DNA of 64,000 bases from Sphingomonas koreensis (GCF_002797435.1 NZ_PGEN01000001.1:2912501-2976500), one strand, 5' to 3'; counted from the stretch's first letter, positions 32,799-41,332 are shown. Notes: generated by a model not told the origin, from the letters alone. A program made the numbers and translations.

Positions 32799-33206
32799 AT
32801 GAACGGCCCTGTCCGGCCACTGCCCGCGGTCGATGGCGACAACCGGCCTTTCTGGACCGGCGGTCGCGATGGGCTGCTGATGATCGCGCGTTGCGCCGAT
32901 TGCGGCTATCATGTGCATCCACCGACGCGCTTCTGCCCGGCTTGCGAAAGCCTTGCCGTCGCGCCGCAGGCCGTGTCGGGACGCGGGCGGGTCTATAGCT
33001 TCACCGTCAACTACAAGGCCTGGGTACCGGACTTGCCGGTGCCCTATGTGCTGGCGCTGGTCGAACTTGACGAGCAGACGGGTCTGCGGTTGCCGGCGAA
33101 TATCGTCGGTTGCGATCCGGACGATGTCGAGATCGGGATGGCGGTCTCGGTACGGTTCGAGGCGGTCGAAGATCTCCATGTGCCGCTGTTCGGACCTGCA
33201 GCATGA
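32799..33206 (+). CDS. DUF35 / OB-fold zinc-ribbon protein
   Basis: A 135-residue protein with the DUF35 layout: zinc ribbon cysteines Cys32, Cys35, Cys46 and Cys49, then an OB-fold with SGRGRVYSFTVNYKAWVP. It closely resembles the paralogue at 7603. Its stop overlaps the thiolase ATG by four bases (ATGA), a direct sign that the two are made together and probably form a complex, as DUF35 and Ltp2-like thiolase proteins do elsewhere. It is the first gene of a six-gene plus unit and divergent from the aldo/keto reductase. Confidence 0.92.
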   Translation: MNGPVRPLPAVDGDNRPFWTGGRDGLLMIARCADCGYHVHPPTRFCPACESLAVAPQAVSGRGRVYSFTVNYKAWVPDLPVPYVLALVELDEQTGLRLPANIVGCDPDDVEIGMAVSVRFEAVEDLHVPLFGPAA

Positions 33207-34390
33207 GCAGTTACGGCGAAAAGGAATGCGCGATCACCGGGATCGGCATGTCCGAAGTATCGCGCGGCGCCAGCAAGACACCGCTCGGCCTGACGATCGA
33301 CGCCTGCATGGAAGCGATCGAGGATGCGGGGCTGACGCGCGCCGACATCGATGGCGTGTCGAGCTATCCCGGTGGCGACAATAATGCTTCGGGCTTTTCG
33401 CCGGTCGGCGTGCCCGCATTGATGGATGCGCTTCGGATCGAGCCTAACTGGTATTCGGGCGGCGGTGAAACGCCGGGACAGCTGGGCGCGGTATTCAACG
33501 CCATCGGCGCCATCTCGGCGGGGCTTTGCAACCATGTCCTCGTATTCCGCACCGTCTATGAAGCCTCGGCGCGCAAGGGCGGGACCTTTGCCAACGCCTT
33601 GTTCAAGGGGCGTGAGCGCGCCCATGGCCAGCTTGCCGAATGGGCGCCCTATTGGGCACTCTCGGCGGCGGTACAGCAATCGCTCTATTTTCAGCGCTTC
33701 ATCCACGATTATGGCGCGCGGCCCGATCAGGTCGGCTGGATCGCGGTCAACAACCGGCGCAACGCGGCGCGCAATCCCAAGGCGGTGTATCGCGACCCGA
33801 TCACGATCGGCGACTACCTGGCATCCCCGCTCATATGCACGCCGCTGCACCTCTATGATTGCGACGTGCCGTGCGATGGCGCGGTGGCGCTGATCGTATC
33901 GCGCCGCGAGATTGCGCGCGATCTGCGCAACCCGGTGCTGCGCATCGAGGCGGTCGGATCGGCGCTCCATCGCCGCTACAGCTGGTCGCAGATCGAGACG
34001 CCCGCGACGCAGGCGACCCAGTCGGTGGCGAAGATGATGTGGTCGCGCACCGATCTCACGCCTGCCGATCTGGACATGGCGCAGCTCTATGACGGCTTCA
34101 CCTACCATACGCTGGCCTGGCTCGGGTCGATGGGAATTTGCGACCACGCCGACGCCGCCGCCTTCGTCGAGGGCGGCAAGCGGATCGCGATCGAGGGTGA
34201 GATGCCGATCAACACCGGGGGAGGTCAGCTCTCGGCCGGGCGCCTGCATGCTTATGGTCAGTTGCACGAGGCCTGTACCCAGTTGTGGGAGCGCGGGGGG
34301 GCGCGGCAAGTGCCCGGCGATGTCAGGGTGAGCGTGAACTGCACGGCCGGTGGCCCCCTGGCGGGCTGCATGCTGCTGGTGCGGGAGTAG
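33203..34390 (+). CDS. Thiolase-fold retro-aldolase-like protein, catalytic Cys absent
   Basis: A 395-residue paralogue of the protein at 3364. Shared features are the CAITGIGMSEVSRGA start, the ADIDGVSSYPGG segment, NWYSGGGETPGQLG where a thiolase nucleophile would lie (no cysteine), and AQLYDGFTYHTLAWL. The C-terminal motif GGQLSAGRLHAYGQLHEA carries a tyrosine that is phenylalanine in the paralogue; tyrosines in these segments are proposed acid/base residues of Ltp2-type retro-aldolases, though exact alignment is uncertain. The ATGA overlap with DUF35 supports a complex. Likely reaction is C-C cleavage of a beta-hydroxyacyl-CoA or a related acyl transfer. Confidence 0.87.
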   Translation: MSSYGEKECAITGIGMSEVSRGASKTPLGLTIDACMEAIEDAGLTRADIDGVSSYPGGDNNASGFSPVGVPALMDALRIEPNWYSGGGETPGQLGAVFNAIGAISAGLCNHVLVFRTVYEASARKGGTFANALFKGRERAHGQLAEWAPYWALSAAVQQSLYFQRFIHDYGARPDQVGWIAVNNRRNAARNPKAVYRDPITIGDYLASPLICTPLHLYDCDVPCDGAVALIVSRREIARDLRNPVLRIEAVGSALHRRYSWSQIETPATQATQSVAKMMWSRTDLTPADLDMAQLYDGFTYHTLAWLGSMGICDHADAAAFVEGGKRIAIEGEMPINTGGGQLSAGRLHAYGQLHEACTQLWERGGARQVPGDVRVSVNCTAGGPLAGCMLLVRE

Positions 34391-34393
34391 GCG

Positions 34394-35266
34394 ATGCGGG
34401 TCGGATTCATCGGCCTGGGCGATCAGGGCGGCCCGATGGCGCGCATGATCGTGGATGCGGGCTTTCCCGTCACTCTTTGGGCACGGCGTGCGTCCGCGAT
34501 CGAGCGGTTCGTGGCGCGCGGGGCAGGGGTTGCGGCAGATCCTGCGGCGCTGGCGTCAGCCTGCGAACTGGTCTGCCTGTGCGTGACCGGGGATGCCGAT
34601 GTGCGTGAACTGCTGATCGATCGTGGCATGATCGCAGCTCTGCGCAAGCGAAGCCTGGTCGCGATCCATTCGACCATCAACCCGAAAACCTGCGTCGAGC
34701 TGGCGCGAATGGTTTCCGCCCGGGGTGCCACCTTGCTCGATATGCCGGTGTCGGGATCAGGCCATGCCGCACTCGCGCGCAAATTGCTGGTGATGACGGG
34801 AGGCGATGCCGGCGCGATCGCACGGACGATGCCGGTGCTCGAGAGCTACGCCGGAACGATCATCCGCATGGGGGATGTCGGTGCCGCGATGAATGCGAAG
34901 CTGGTCAACAACCTGATGGCCGTGGTCAATATCGGCCAGGCATTCCACGCGCTCGCGCTCGGCCGGAAGGTGGGAGTCGAGCCCGCGGCGCTGCGCCAGG
35001 CGCTGATGGTGGGAACCGGGCGCAGCTTTGCCATCGATCTGATCGCGCGGCTGCATGTGCCAAAGCGCGCGCATCATGTGCGAGGGGTATTGGTGAAGGA
35101 TGTCGACCTGGCGATCGAGGCCATGCCGGCGGGCGAACGCGCCTATTGGCGGCCGCTGGCTCAGGCCGGGCTGGATGCACTCGAACAACTGATCTCCGGC
35201 GGGGTGACGCTGCTGCCGGTGAAGGAGGAGGAACATGGCGAATATGTCGTCTATGGCACGGCCTGA
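34394..35266 (+). CDS. 3-hydroxyisobutyrate-dehydrogenase-like NAD(P) oxidoreductase
   Basis: A 290-residue beta-hydroxyacid dehydrogenase. The cofactor loop is GFIGLGDQGGPMA (4-16). The substrate loop DMPVSGSGHAA (116-126) and the catalytic Lys169 in NAKLVNN are in place. It follows the thiolase by three bases and overlaps the bicupin start by 32 bases. Family enzymes oxidise 3-hydroxy acids or reduce the matching aldehydes; in this unit the substrate could be a small fragment released by C-C cleavage. That link is inference. Confidence 0.9.
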   Translation: MRVGFIGLGDQGGPMARMIVDAGFPVTLWARRASAIERFVARGAGVAADPAALASACELVCLCVTGDADVRELLIDRGMIAALRKRSLVAIHSTINPKTCVELARMVSARGATLLDMPVSGSGHAALARKLLVMTGGDAGAIARTMPVLESYAGTIIRMGDVGAAMNAKLVNNLMAVVNIGQAFHALALGRKVGVEPAALRQALMVGTGRSFAIDLIARLHVPKRAHHVRGVLVKDVDLAIEAMPAGERAYWRPLAQAGLDALEQLISGGVTLLPVKEEEHGEYVVYGTA

Positions 35267-36134
35267 CAGGGCCGCTGCGCGCGCTGAATTCTATGCGCCC
35301 GAAATCGCCTTCGACCGCCCCGTGCCCAAGGTGCCGGCCGCGGCGTTCCGCGCGGAGCGCGATCGCGCGTTCGCCGCCGATGCAGCGACCGTTTCGATCC
35401 CGTGCGACCTGTCCGAGCAGCTGGGCAGCCCCTGGCCCGCGACCACGCCGACCATGCTCGCCCGTTATGTCGTGATCCGTGCGGGCGAGACGCTGCAGCA
35501 TCAGCACTGCTCGACCGGCGAGGTCTTCTACGTCATGCGCGGCGCGGGAGAGACGGTGTGCCGGGCCGAATCATTTGCGTGGAAGCGCGGCGATGCATTC
35601 TGCCTGCCCGGCGGTGAGCCGGTCGAGCATCTGGCAATGCAGGATGCGATCCTGCTGCAGGTGACCAACGAGCCCGAGCTCGCCTATCTGCGGGCCGCGC
35701 CGGGCGGCGCCGCGATCGAGCCGACGCTGTTTCCCGGCGAGATCGCCGCACAGCATCTCCACAACGTCCATGGCCGCAACAGCGAACAGCGTGCGGCGGG
35801 CAAGTCCGTCGTGTTCCTCACCGCGATGATGGCGAGTCGCCGTGTCACCACGCCGACCCTGCTCTCCGCGCTCAACACACTGGAGCCCGGCGGCGACCAG
35901 CGGCCGCATCGTCACAGCTCGGTTGCCCTGACGCTGAGCATCCAGGGCGAGGGCGTCTATTCGATGGTCGATGGCGAGCGCATCGACTGGGCGCCCGATA
36001 CGCTGTTCGTCACTCCGCCCGGCGCGGTGCATTCGCACCACAACCGGGGAGACAAGATGATGCTGAGCTATGTCGTGCAGGATACCGGCCTTCACAGCCA
36101 GCTGCGTACCACCAACTTCGCATGGACGGAGTGA
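35235..36134 (+). CDS. Bicupin protein, gentisate-dioxygenase-like
   Basis: A 299-residue protein with two cupin barrels. Domain 1 has His89 and His91 (HQHCSTGE) with Glu96; domain 2 has His225 and His227 (RPHRHSS) and a His266/268/269 cluster (AVHSHHN). Both barrels thus keep possible metal ligands. The closest named family is gentisate 1,2-dioxygenase, usually about 340 residues, so a ring-cleaving or other C-C oxygenase is possible. AGGAGGAGGAAC just before ATG 35235 is the strongest ribosome-binding site of this unit. The gene starts inside the end of the dehydrogenase gene. Confidence 0.82.
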   Translation: MANMSSMARPDRAAARAEFYAPEIAFDRPVPKVPAAAFRAERDRAFAADAATVSIPCDLSEQLGSPWPATTPTMLARYVVIRAGETLQHQHCSTGEVFYVMRGAGETVCRAESFAWKRGDAFCLPGGEPVEHLAMQDAILLQVTNEPELAYLRAAPGGAAIEPTLFPGEIAAQHLHNVHGRNSEQRAAGKSVVFLTAMMASRRVTTPTLLSALNTLEPGGDQRPHRHSSVALTLSIQGEGVYSMVDGERIDWAPDTLFVTPPGAVHSHHNRGDKMMLSYVVQDTGLHSQLRTTNFAWTE

Positions 36135-36138
36135 CACG

Positions 36139-36669
36139 ATGCCGGTGATCGCCCCGTTGCCGATGGAAGAGATCGATGCCGAGAGCCGCGCGCGGATCGC
36201 CGCCGGTCGGGCGACGGGCATGTACAGCCAGACGCTACCGCTTCAGGTCATGGCGCGTGCGCCCGCCGCGTTGCGCGCGATGGACGAGGGGTACAAGGCG
36301 ATGTTCCGCCGGTCGCTGCTGGATGACCGGCTACGCGAGCTGCTTCGCATCCGCAGCGCCCAGCTCAACGGATGCAGACCCTGCTCGCAATCGCGCAAGG
36401 AGACGGACGTTGCCGAAAGCGACGTCGCGTGCCTGATCGATCCCGACGCCGGCAGCTATTCGCGGCGTGAACGTCTCGCGCTCCAGTTCCTGGTGCGTCT
36501 GTGTACCGAACCCGATGCGATCACGCCGGCGACCTATGTCGAATTGGCCGAGGCGTTTTCGGTCGCGGAGATTGTCGAGCTGGGCTGGACCTGCGCACAG
36601 ACGATGGCGGGGCATCGATTCATGCACACACTGGATCTGCTGGGTGACGGCGAGGCCGTTCTTGGATGA
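36139..36669 (+). CDS. Carboxymuconolactone decarboxylase / AhpD-like protein
   Basis: A 176-residue helical protein. ELLRIRSAQLNGCRPCSQSRKE contains the CxxC pair (Cys79, Cys82) of AhpD-like proteins. The histidine that normally follows four residues after the second cysteine is Arg86 here, so full peroxidase-type chemistry is doubtful. The C-terminal ELGWTCAQTMAGHRFMHTLDL helix fits the fold. It lies four bases after the bicupin. A redox or decarboxylation role in this unit cannot be decided from sequence. Confidence 0.82.
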   Translation: MPVIAPLPMEEIDAESRARIAAGRATGMYSQTLPLQVMARAPAALRAMDEGYKAMFRRSLLDDRLRELLRIRSAQLNGCRPCSQSRKETDVAESDVACLIDPDAGSYSRRERLALQFLVRLCTEPDAITPATYVELAEAFSVAEIVELGWTCAQTMAGHRFMHTLDLLGDGEAVLG

Positions 36670-36696
36670 TGCGCCGCTCGGCGCCGCTTGCCGCGG

Positions 36697-38385
36697 ATGC
36701 GGACGCAGCATGGCGGCGACGCGGTGAACGAAGAAGCTGATGGCGCCAGAAAGGACAGCGGCGCCTTCCAGCCGCTCGTCCATCGTAATTTTCGCGAGAT
36801 ATGGCTCGCGAGCCTGATGTCGAACCTGGCGCTGCTGATCACCGGCGTCGGTGCGGCCTGGGCGATGACGCTGCTGACGGACAGCGCGCAGATGGTGGCG
36901 CTGGTCCAGTCCGCGCTGATGCTGCCGTTTCTGTTCCTGGCAATGCCGGCGGGCGCGATCGCCGACAGCTATGACCGGCGCAGGGTGGCCATCCTTGCGA
37001 TGGGCGGCGCCGCCTTGTCCAACCTGCTGCTCCTTGGCGTGGCCCTATCGGGCCTGCTCACGCCCTGGCTGTTGCTGGCGCTGTGTTTTCTGGTCGGCAT
37101 CTTCAACACCATGTTCACGCCCTCCTGGCAGTCGGCAGTCTCCGAACAGGTGCCGGCCGAGGACCTGCCGCGCGCGGTCGCCCTCAACGCGATCAGCTTC
37201 AACATCGCGCGCAGCTTCGGGCCGGCGCTGGGCGGCGCGATCGTCGCCGCCATCGGCGCGGCAGCTGCATTCGCGGCATCGGTGCTACTCTACGTGCCGA
37301 TGATCACTGCCTTCTGGCGCTGGCGCCGCGTGCCGGACACGCCGCGCCTGCCGCCGGAGCGTGTGGGCGGAGCGATCGTCTCGGGGATCCAGTATATTGG
37401 ACATTCGGGGGCGATGCGCGCGGTGATCGTGCGCAGTTTTCTCTATTGCGCAGGGGCGTCGTCGGTCGCGGGATTGCTCCCGTTGGTCTCGAAGCTCCAT
37501 CTGCAGGGCGGCCCGCTCGTCTTTGGCCTGCTGCTCGCCTGCTATGGCGGCGGTGCAGTGATCGGTGGCGTGTTCCTGCAGCGGCTGCGCAGCATGCTCG
37601 GACACAGCCCGACCGAGAATGGCGTTGCCCTGACGGCGGCGGCGATCATTGCCCTGGCCTTTGCCGGGTCGCTTTGGCTAGCCGCGCCGATCCTGATCTT
37701 CCTGGGGGCCGTCTGGACGCAGGCACTGACCACGCTGAATGTCGCGGTTCAGACGGGCGCGCCGCGCTGGGTCTCGGGACGGGCGCTCGCAGGCTTTCAG
37801 GCGACGGCGGCGGGAGGTTTCGCGCTCGGCAGCTGGGTGTGGGGCTATGTCGTGGAGGAATCGTCGCTGACGGCGGCGATGATCGCATCGGGTGTCGCGT
37901 TGATGGCCTTCTCGATTGCCGGGCGCTTGATGAAATCGCCTGCGGATATCCCTAATCCTGCCGCCGCCCGATACGATCCGGCCGACCCCGAGATCGACCT
38001 CGCGCTAACCGGGCGCAGCGGCCCGATCGCCATCCAGGTCGTGCATATCGTGCCCGAAGAAGATGCGCGCGGCTTCTATGACATCATGCTGGAAATCCGT
38101 CGCATCCGTCGCCGCAACGGGGCCAGCGCCTGGTCGCTTGCGCGCGATATTGCAGACGCGCGCCGCTGGATCGAACGATTCCACTGTCCGACCTGGCATG
38201 ACTATCTTCGCCATCGCACCCGCCTGACCGCCGAGGAGCTCGGGCTCCTGAGCGTTATCGCCGAACGCTATGGCGAGAATGGTCAGCTTCGTATGACCAG
38301 GCTCCTCGAGCGGCCGGTCGGGTCGGTGCGTTGGCAGGCGGACACGCCTGATCGGGGCGAGCTTCCCGCCACGCTTGCCCCCTGA
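36697..38385 (+). CDS. MFS_3 (EntS-like) transporter with C-terminal ABM-like domain
   Basis: A 562-residue inner-membrane protein of the PF05977 type. After a polar leader the first span is SLMSNLALLITGVGAAWAM; about 12 spans run to residue 430, with the loop GAIADSYDRRRVA. A soluble tail of roughly 120 residues follows (IQVVHIVPEEDARGFYDIML, then RRRNGASAWSLARDI), resembling an antibiotic-monooxygenase ferredoxin-like fold usual for this family. The start is uncertain: ATG 36697 is preferred, with TTG 36688 or GTG 36724 as alternatives. It is the last gene of the unit from 32799 and probably exports a product or inhibitor. Confidence 0.88.
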   Translation: MRTQHGGDAVNEEADGARKDSGAFQPLVHRNFREIWLASLMSNLALLITGVGAAWAMTLLTDSAQMVALVQSALMLPFLFLAMPAGAIADSYDRRRVAILAMGGAALSNLLLLGVALSGLLTPWLLLALCFLVGIFNTMFTPSWQSAVSEQVPAEDLPRAVALNAISFNIARSFGPALGGAIVAAIGAAAAFAASVLLYVPMITAFWRWRRVPDTPRLPPERVGGAIVSGIQYIGHSGAMRAVIVRSFLYCAGASSVAGLLPLVSKLHLQGGPLVFGLLLACYGGGAVIGGVFLQRLRSMLGHSPTENGVALTAAAIIALAFAGSLWLAAPILIFLGAVWTQALTTLNVAVQTGAPRWVSGRALAGFQATAAGGFALGSWVWGYVVEESSLTAAMIASGVALMAFSIAGRLMKSPADIPNPAAARYDPADPEIDLALTGRSGPIAIQVVHIVPEEDARGFYDIMLEIRRIRRRNGASAWSLARDIADARRWIERFHCPTWHDYLRHRTRLTAEELGLLSVIAERYGENGQLRMTRLLERPVGSVRWQADTPDRGELPATLAP

Positions 38386-38391
38386 GGACGA

Positions 38392-39183
38392 TCAGCCGCT
38401 CCGCGTGAAGTCCGGCGGCCGTTTCTCGAGAAAGGCGCTGACTGCCTCGCGAAAATCGCCCGAACCGCCGCACAGCAATTGGGTCCGCGCTTCCAGCGCA
38501 ATGGCGGCCTGCATCGAAGCGGTTTCCAGGTTGCGGCGGACGACGTCCTTGGTCATCGCAACGCCAAAGGGCGCGTTCGCGGCGATCAGGCGGGCCGTTT
38601 CGAGCGCGGTATCGAGCAACACATCGTCCGCCACGGTCCGCACGACATAGCCGATCCGCTCGGCTTCCTCGGCATCGAATTTTCGGCCGGTCAGCATCAG
38701 CTCGAATGCGCGCGACAGCCCGATCAGGCGCGGCAACAGCCAGGAAATTCCGCACTCGCCAGCCGAGAGGCCCAGGCGGGCATTGGCGATGGAAAAATGG
38801 GCCGAGCGCCCGGCGATGCGAATATCGGCGGCAAGCGTGAAGGCGAAGCCGCCGCCCGCCGCCGCGCCGTTGACTGCGGCGATCACCGGCTGGCGCAGAT
38901 TGGCGATGCGCTCCATCAGCCTGGCGAGGCGAAGCTGCGAAGCCAGCGACTCTTCGGGTCCTGCGCTTTCCACGAAATCGCTCTTGAGGTCAGCGCCGGC
39001 GCAAAAGGCGCGGCCGGCACCGGTCAGGATCAGGACCCGGGCCTCGCGATCCGCGTCCAGCCGGTCGAACAGCGCCTCGAACGACGCGATCAGGTTGCGG
39101 TCGATCGCATTCATGCGCGCCGGGCGATTGATCGTGGCGATGACGATGCCGCCGTCGTGCCTGTCGATCTGCAGTTCGTTCAT
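38392..39183 (-). CDS. Crotonase-fold protein lacking hydratase glutamates
   Basis: A 263-residue crotonase. IVIATINRPARMNAI, AFCAGADLKSDF and GAAAGGGFAFTLA form the CoA site and oxyanion hole. The positions of the two hydratase glutamates read GGGFAFT and SIANARLGL, so neither is present; a nearby SAGECGISW has an acidic residue. Reactions other than simple hydration are likely. ATG 39183 has GAGGG upstream. It is the last gene of a minus unit with two SDRs and a SnoaL-like protein, and ends six bases from the convergent MFS gene. Confidence 0.87.
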   Translation of the reverse strand: MNELQIDRHDGGIVIATINRPARMNAIDRNLIASFEALFDRLDADREARVLILTGAGRAFCAGADLKSDFVESAGPEESLASQLRLARLMERIANLRQPVIAAVNGAAAGGGFAFTLAADIRIAGRSAHFSIANARLGLSAGECGISWLLPRLIGLSRAFELMLTGRKFDAEEAERIGYVVRTVADDVLLDTALETARLIAANAPFGVAMTKDVVRRNLETASMQAAIALEARTQLLCGGSGDFREAVSAFLEKRPPDFTRSG

Positions 39184-39190
39184 CTGGCCC

Positions 39191-39997
39191 TCACTGGAAA
39201 TGGGAGCCGCCATCGACATTGGTGTTGGCGCCGGTCATGAAGGTGGAGATGCGCGAGGCGGCGAGCAGGATGGCGGGCGCGATCTCGTCGGGATGTGCCA
39301 CGCGGCCGAGGTCGGTGCTGCTGCCGAACCGCGACTTGAGCCATTGGCCCGATGCGGCGAGGTCGTCGGGATCGACACGACCCTCCGACCCCGAACTAAC
39401 ATAGGCACGCAGATTGGCCGACATGACCGGGCCGGGCGAGATGATGTTGACCAGAATCCCCTCGCCAGCCAGCTCGAGTGCCATGTTCTTGCTGATCGAA
39501 ACCAGCGCGGCCTTGGCGGCGGTATAGTCCGCCAGCCCGCGCGAATGATGCTGGGTCGACATCGCGGACAGGTTGACCACCCGCGCCCAGGGCGCCGCGC
39601 GCAGCAAGGGCAGGGCGGCGCGAACGCACCGCATCGCGCCGAGCGCGCCGATGCTGAACGAGTCGATCCACCGGGCGTCATCGATTTCGTGCCATGGCTG
39701 GCCGCAGGTCTGCGGTCCGGCGGCGTTAACCAGCGCGTTGAGATGCGGCCAATGTGCCGCGATGGTCGCAAATGCGGCATCGACCGATGCGGTGTCGCCG
39801 ATATCGGCAACCGCGGTCAGCACGTCGGCACTGCCCAGCTTGCGCAGCGCGCTGGCGGTTTCGCCGAGGCGGCCGGCGTCGCGCCCGATCACGGCAATTT
39901 TCGCGCCCTCGCGCGCGAAGGCTTCCGCCGCCGCCCGGCCCATCCCTGCGCTGCCGCCGGAAACGCAGACACAGGCGTCACCCAAGCCGAGATCCAT
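39191..39997 (-). CDS. Short-chain dehydrogenase/reductase
   Basis: A 268-residue SDR: VSGGSAGMG loop (12-20), VIGRDAGRLG after strand 2, LVNAAGPQ (89-96), Ser144 in NLSAMS, Tyr158 and Lys162 in YTAAK. The C-terminal TGANTNVDGGSHF matches classical SDRs with bulky substrates. ATG 39997 has GGGAG upstream. It lies two bases after the SnoaL-like gene and seven before the crotonase. Substrate not predictable. Confidence 0.9.
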   Translation of the reverse strand: MDLGLGDACVCVSGGSAGMGRAAAEAFAREGAKIAVIGRDAGRLGETASALRKLGSADVLTAVADIGDTASVDAAFATIAAHWPHLNALVNAAGPQTCGQPWHEIDDARWIDSFSIGALGAMRCVRAALPLLRAAPWARVVNLSAMSTQHHSRGLADYTAAKAALVSISKNMALELAGEGILVNIISPGPVMSANLRAYVSSGSEGRVDPDDLAASGQWLKSRFGSSTDLGRVAHPDEIAPAILLAASRISTFMTGANTNVDGGSHFQ

Positions 39998-39999
39998 AT

Positions 40000-40416
40000 C
40001 TAATCTCCCAATGTCCAGAGCAGCTTGACCCGGCGATGCGCGATCCGCCAGCCGGCCGCTTCCCGGACAAAGCGATCGACATAGCTTCCTTCCTGGATCA
40101 CCTGGCCGGCGCGCATCACGAAGAAATAGGTCCAGCCCTGCGCGTTGCCCGCGTCCGTGAACTCGACCCGGCTCGTCGTCAGATGATGGCGCGATCCGCG
40201 CAGATCGATCCCGTCCGACCCGGTCGCGGCGACGCCGGACAGAAATCCCGCGATCGCCTGTTGTCCGCGATGGATCGCATTGGGAATCTCCAACACTCCA
40301 TCCTCGGCAAACACCGCCACCACCTCGTCGATTTTCCCGCGATCGCCAGCGCTGTTGTAAACGCTTTGAAGATGCCGGATCTTCGCGCGCGCCTGTGCCT
40401 GCTCGGACTCGTTCAT
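40000..40416 (-). CDS. SnoaL-like / NTF2-fold protein
   Basis: A 138-residue protein of the cone-shaped alpha+beta barrel (SnoaL-like, NTF2) superfamily: IRHLQSVYNSAGDRGKIDEVVAVFAEDGV, then HHLTTSRVEFTD and a final FVREAAGWRIAHRRVKLLW. Enzymes of the fold include ketosteroid isomerases, small dehydratases and dehydrochlorinases. His107/His108-type pairs occur (SRHHLTT), but the catalytic set cannot be assigned. The ATGA overlap with the upstream SDR stop shows coupling. An isomerase or dehydratase step between the two SDRs is a reasonable guess. Confidence 0.82.
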   Translation of the reverse strand: MNESEQAQARAKIRHLQSVYNSAGDRGKIDEVVAVFAEDGVLEIPNAIHRGQQAIAGFLSGVAATGSDGIDLRGSRHHLTTSRVEFTDAGNAQGWTYFFVMRAGQVIQEGSYVDRFVREAAGWRIAHRRVKLLWTLGD

Positions 40417-41204
40417 GACGCAAGCTGCCAGTTGCCGGTCTCGGAGCGATGCCATCCGCCGGCCGCCGTGATGCCACCGTCCACCGGGATGGTGGCCCCG
40501 GTCACCCAGGACGCCGCCGGGGAAGCAAGGAAGGCGATGACCGATCCTGCTTCATGGATCGTCGCCATTCGGCCCAGCGGCACATGACGATCGCGCGCCG
40601 CGATCCTGGCTGGATCGGTGGGCATGTGCGGGCGCAGGCCGGGCGTATCGATCAGGTCCGGCGCGATGCAGTTCACCCGAATCGCCCGCGGGGCAAGCTC
40701 CAGCGCCATCGTCTTGGTGAACTCGACCATCGCCGCCTTGCAGGCAGCATAGACGCTGAACCCTGGCGCCGCCCGCAACGCTTCGGTGCTGGCGACATTC
40801 ACGATCGCGCCCCCGTTCGCCATCACCCGCGCCGCTGACTGGGTCGCGGCCAGCATGGAGGTGAAGTTGAGATCGGTGACCCGCTGCCAATTGCCCTCAT
40901 TCTGATCGAGAAAGGCGCGCGGGCGCACACCGCCTGCATTGTTGACCAGAATGTCGATCCGCCCGAACTCGGCCGCTGCGAAATCCACCAGCGCGCGCGC
41001 CTGATCGGCCTGCATCATGTCGGCAGGCCGGAAGGCTGCGCGGCGGCCGATCGCTTCGATCGCTGCCGCGACGCGCGCGCCGTTGTGGGCATCGATATCG
41101 CCGAGCACGATGTCGGCGCCCATGCCCGCCAAAGCGAGCGCTGCGCCCTCTCCGATTCCGTTCGCGCCTGCGGTCACGACCGCGACCTTCCCTTGGAGCT
41201 GCAC
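40413..41204 (-). CDS. Short-chain dehydrogenase/reductase
   Basis: A 263-residue SDR. The loop reads VTAGANGIG (10-18) with alanine in place of the usual glycine. Asp36 after strand 2 (LGDIDAHN) suggests NAD. ILVNNAG lies at 85-91, with Ser139, Tyr152 and Lys156 catalytic. It starts at GTG 41204, backed by AGGAGAG four bases before. It heads the minus unit down to 38392 and is divergent from the kinase gene at 41358, with a 9-bp inverted repeat between. Confidence 0.9.
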   Translation of the reverse strand: MQLQGKVAVVTAGANGIGEGAALALAGMGADIVLGDIDAHNGARVAAAIEAIGRRAAFRPADMMQADQARALVDFAAAEFGRIDILVNNAGGVRPRAFLDQNEGNWQRVTDLNFTSMLAATQSAARVMANGGAIVNVASTEALRAAPGFSVYAACKAAMVEFTKTMALELAPRAIRVNCIAPDLIDTPGLRPHMPTDPARIAARDRHVPLGRMATIHEAGSVIAFLASPAASWVTGATIPVDGGITAAGGWHRSETGNWQLAS

Positions 41205-41269
41205 TATTCTCTCCTGTCGCTGCGATCCCGACCCAAGGCTTCGGAACCGTCCGGCGCAACCCGCAAGCA

Positions 41270-41290
41270 CATCGCATCACGGATGCGATG
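41270..41290. promoter_or_regulatory. 21-bp inverted repeat between divergent SDR and kinase genes
   Basis: CATCGCATC and GATGCGATG are perfect 9-bp arms around ACG. The repeat lies 66 bases upstream of the SDR start and 68 bases upstream of the kinase start, almost exactly central. This is a strong operator candidate. No regulator gene is adjacent, so a regulator elsewhere would bind it. Confidence 0.6.
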
Positions 41291-41313
41291 GAACATGAGG
41301 TTTGCTGGACACT

Positions 41314-41332
41314 TGTCTAGTCAGATGTCTAG
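41314..41332. repeat. Direct repeat TGTCTAG x2 upstream of the kinase gene
   Basis: TGTCTAG occurs at 41314-41320 and 41326-41332, a 12-base period, ending 25 bases before the kinase ATG. It may be a tandem binding site or chance. Confidence 0.3.
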
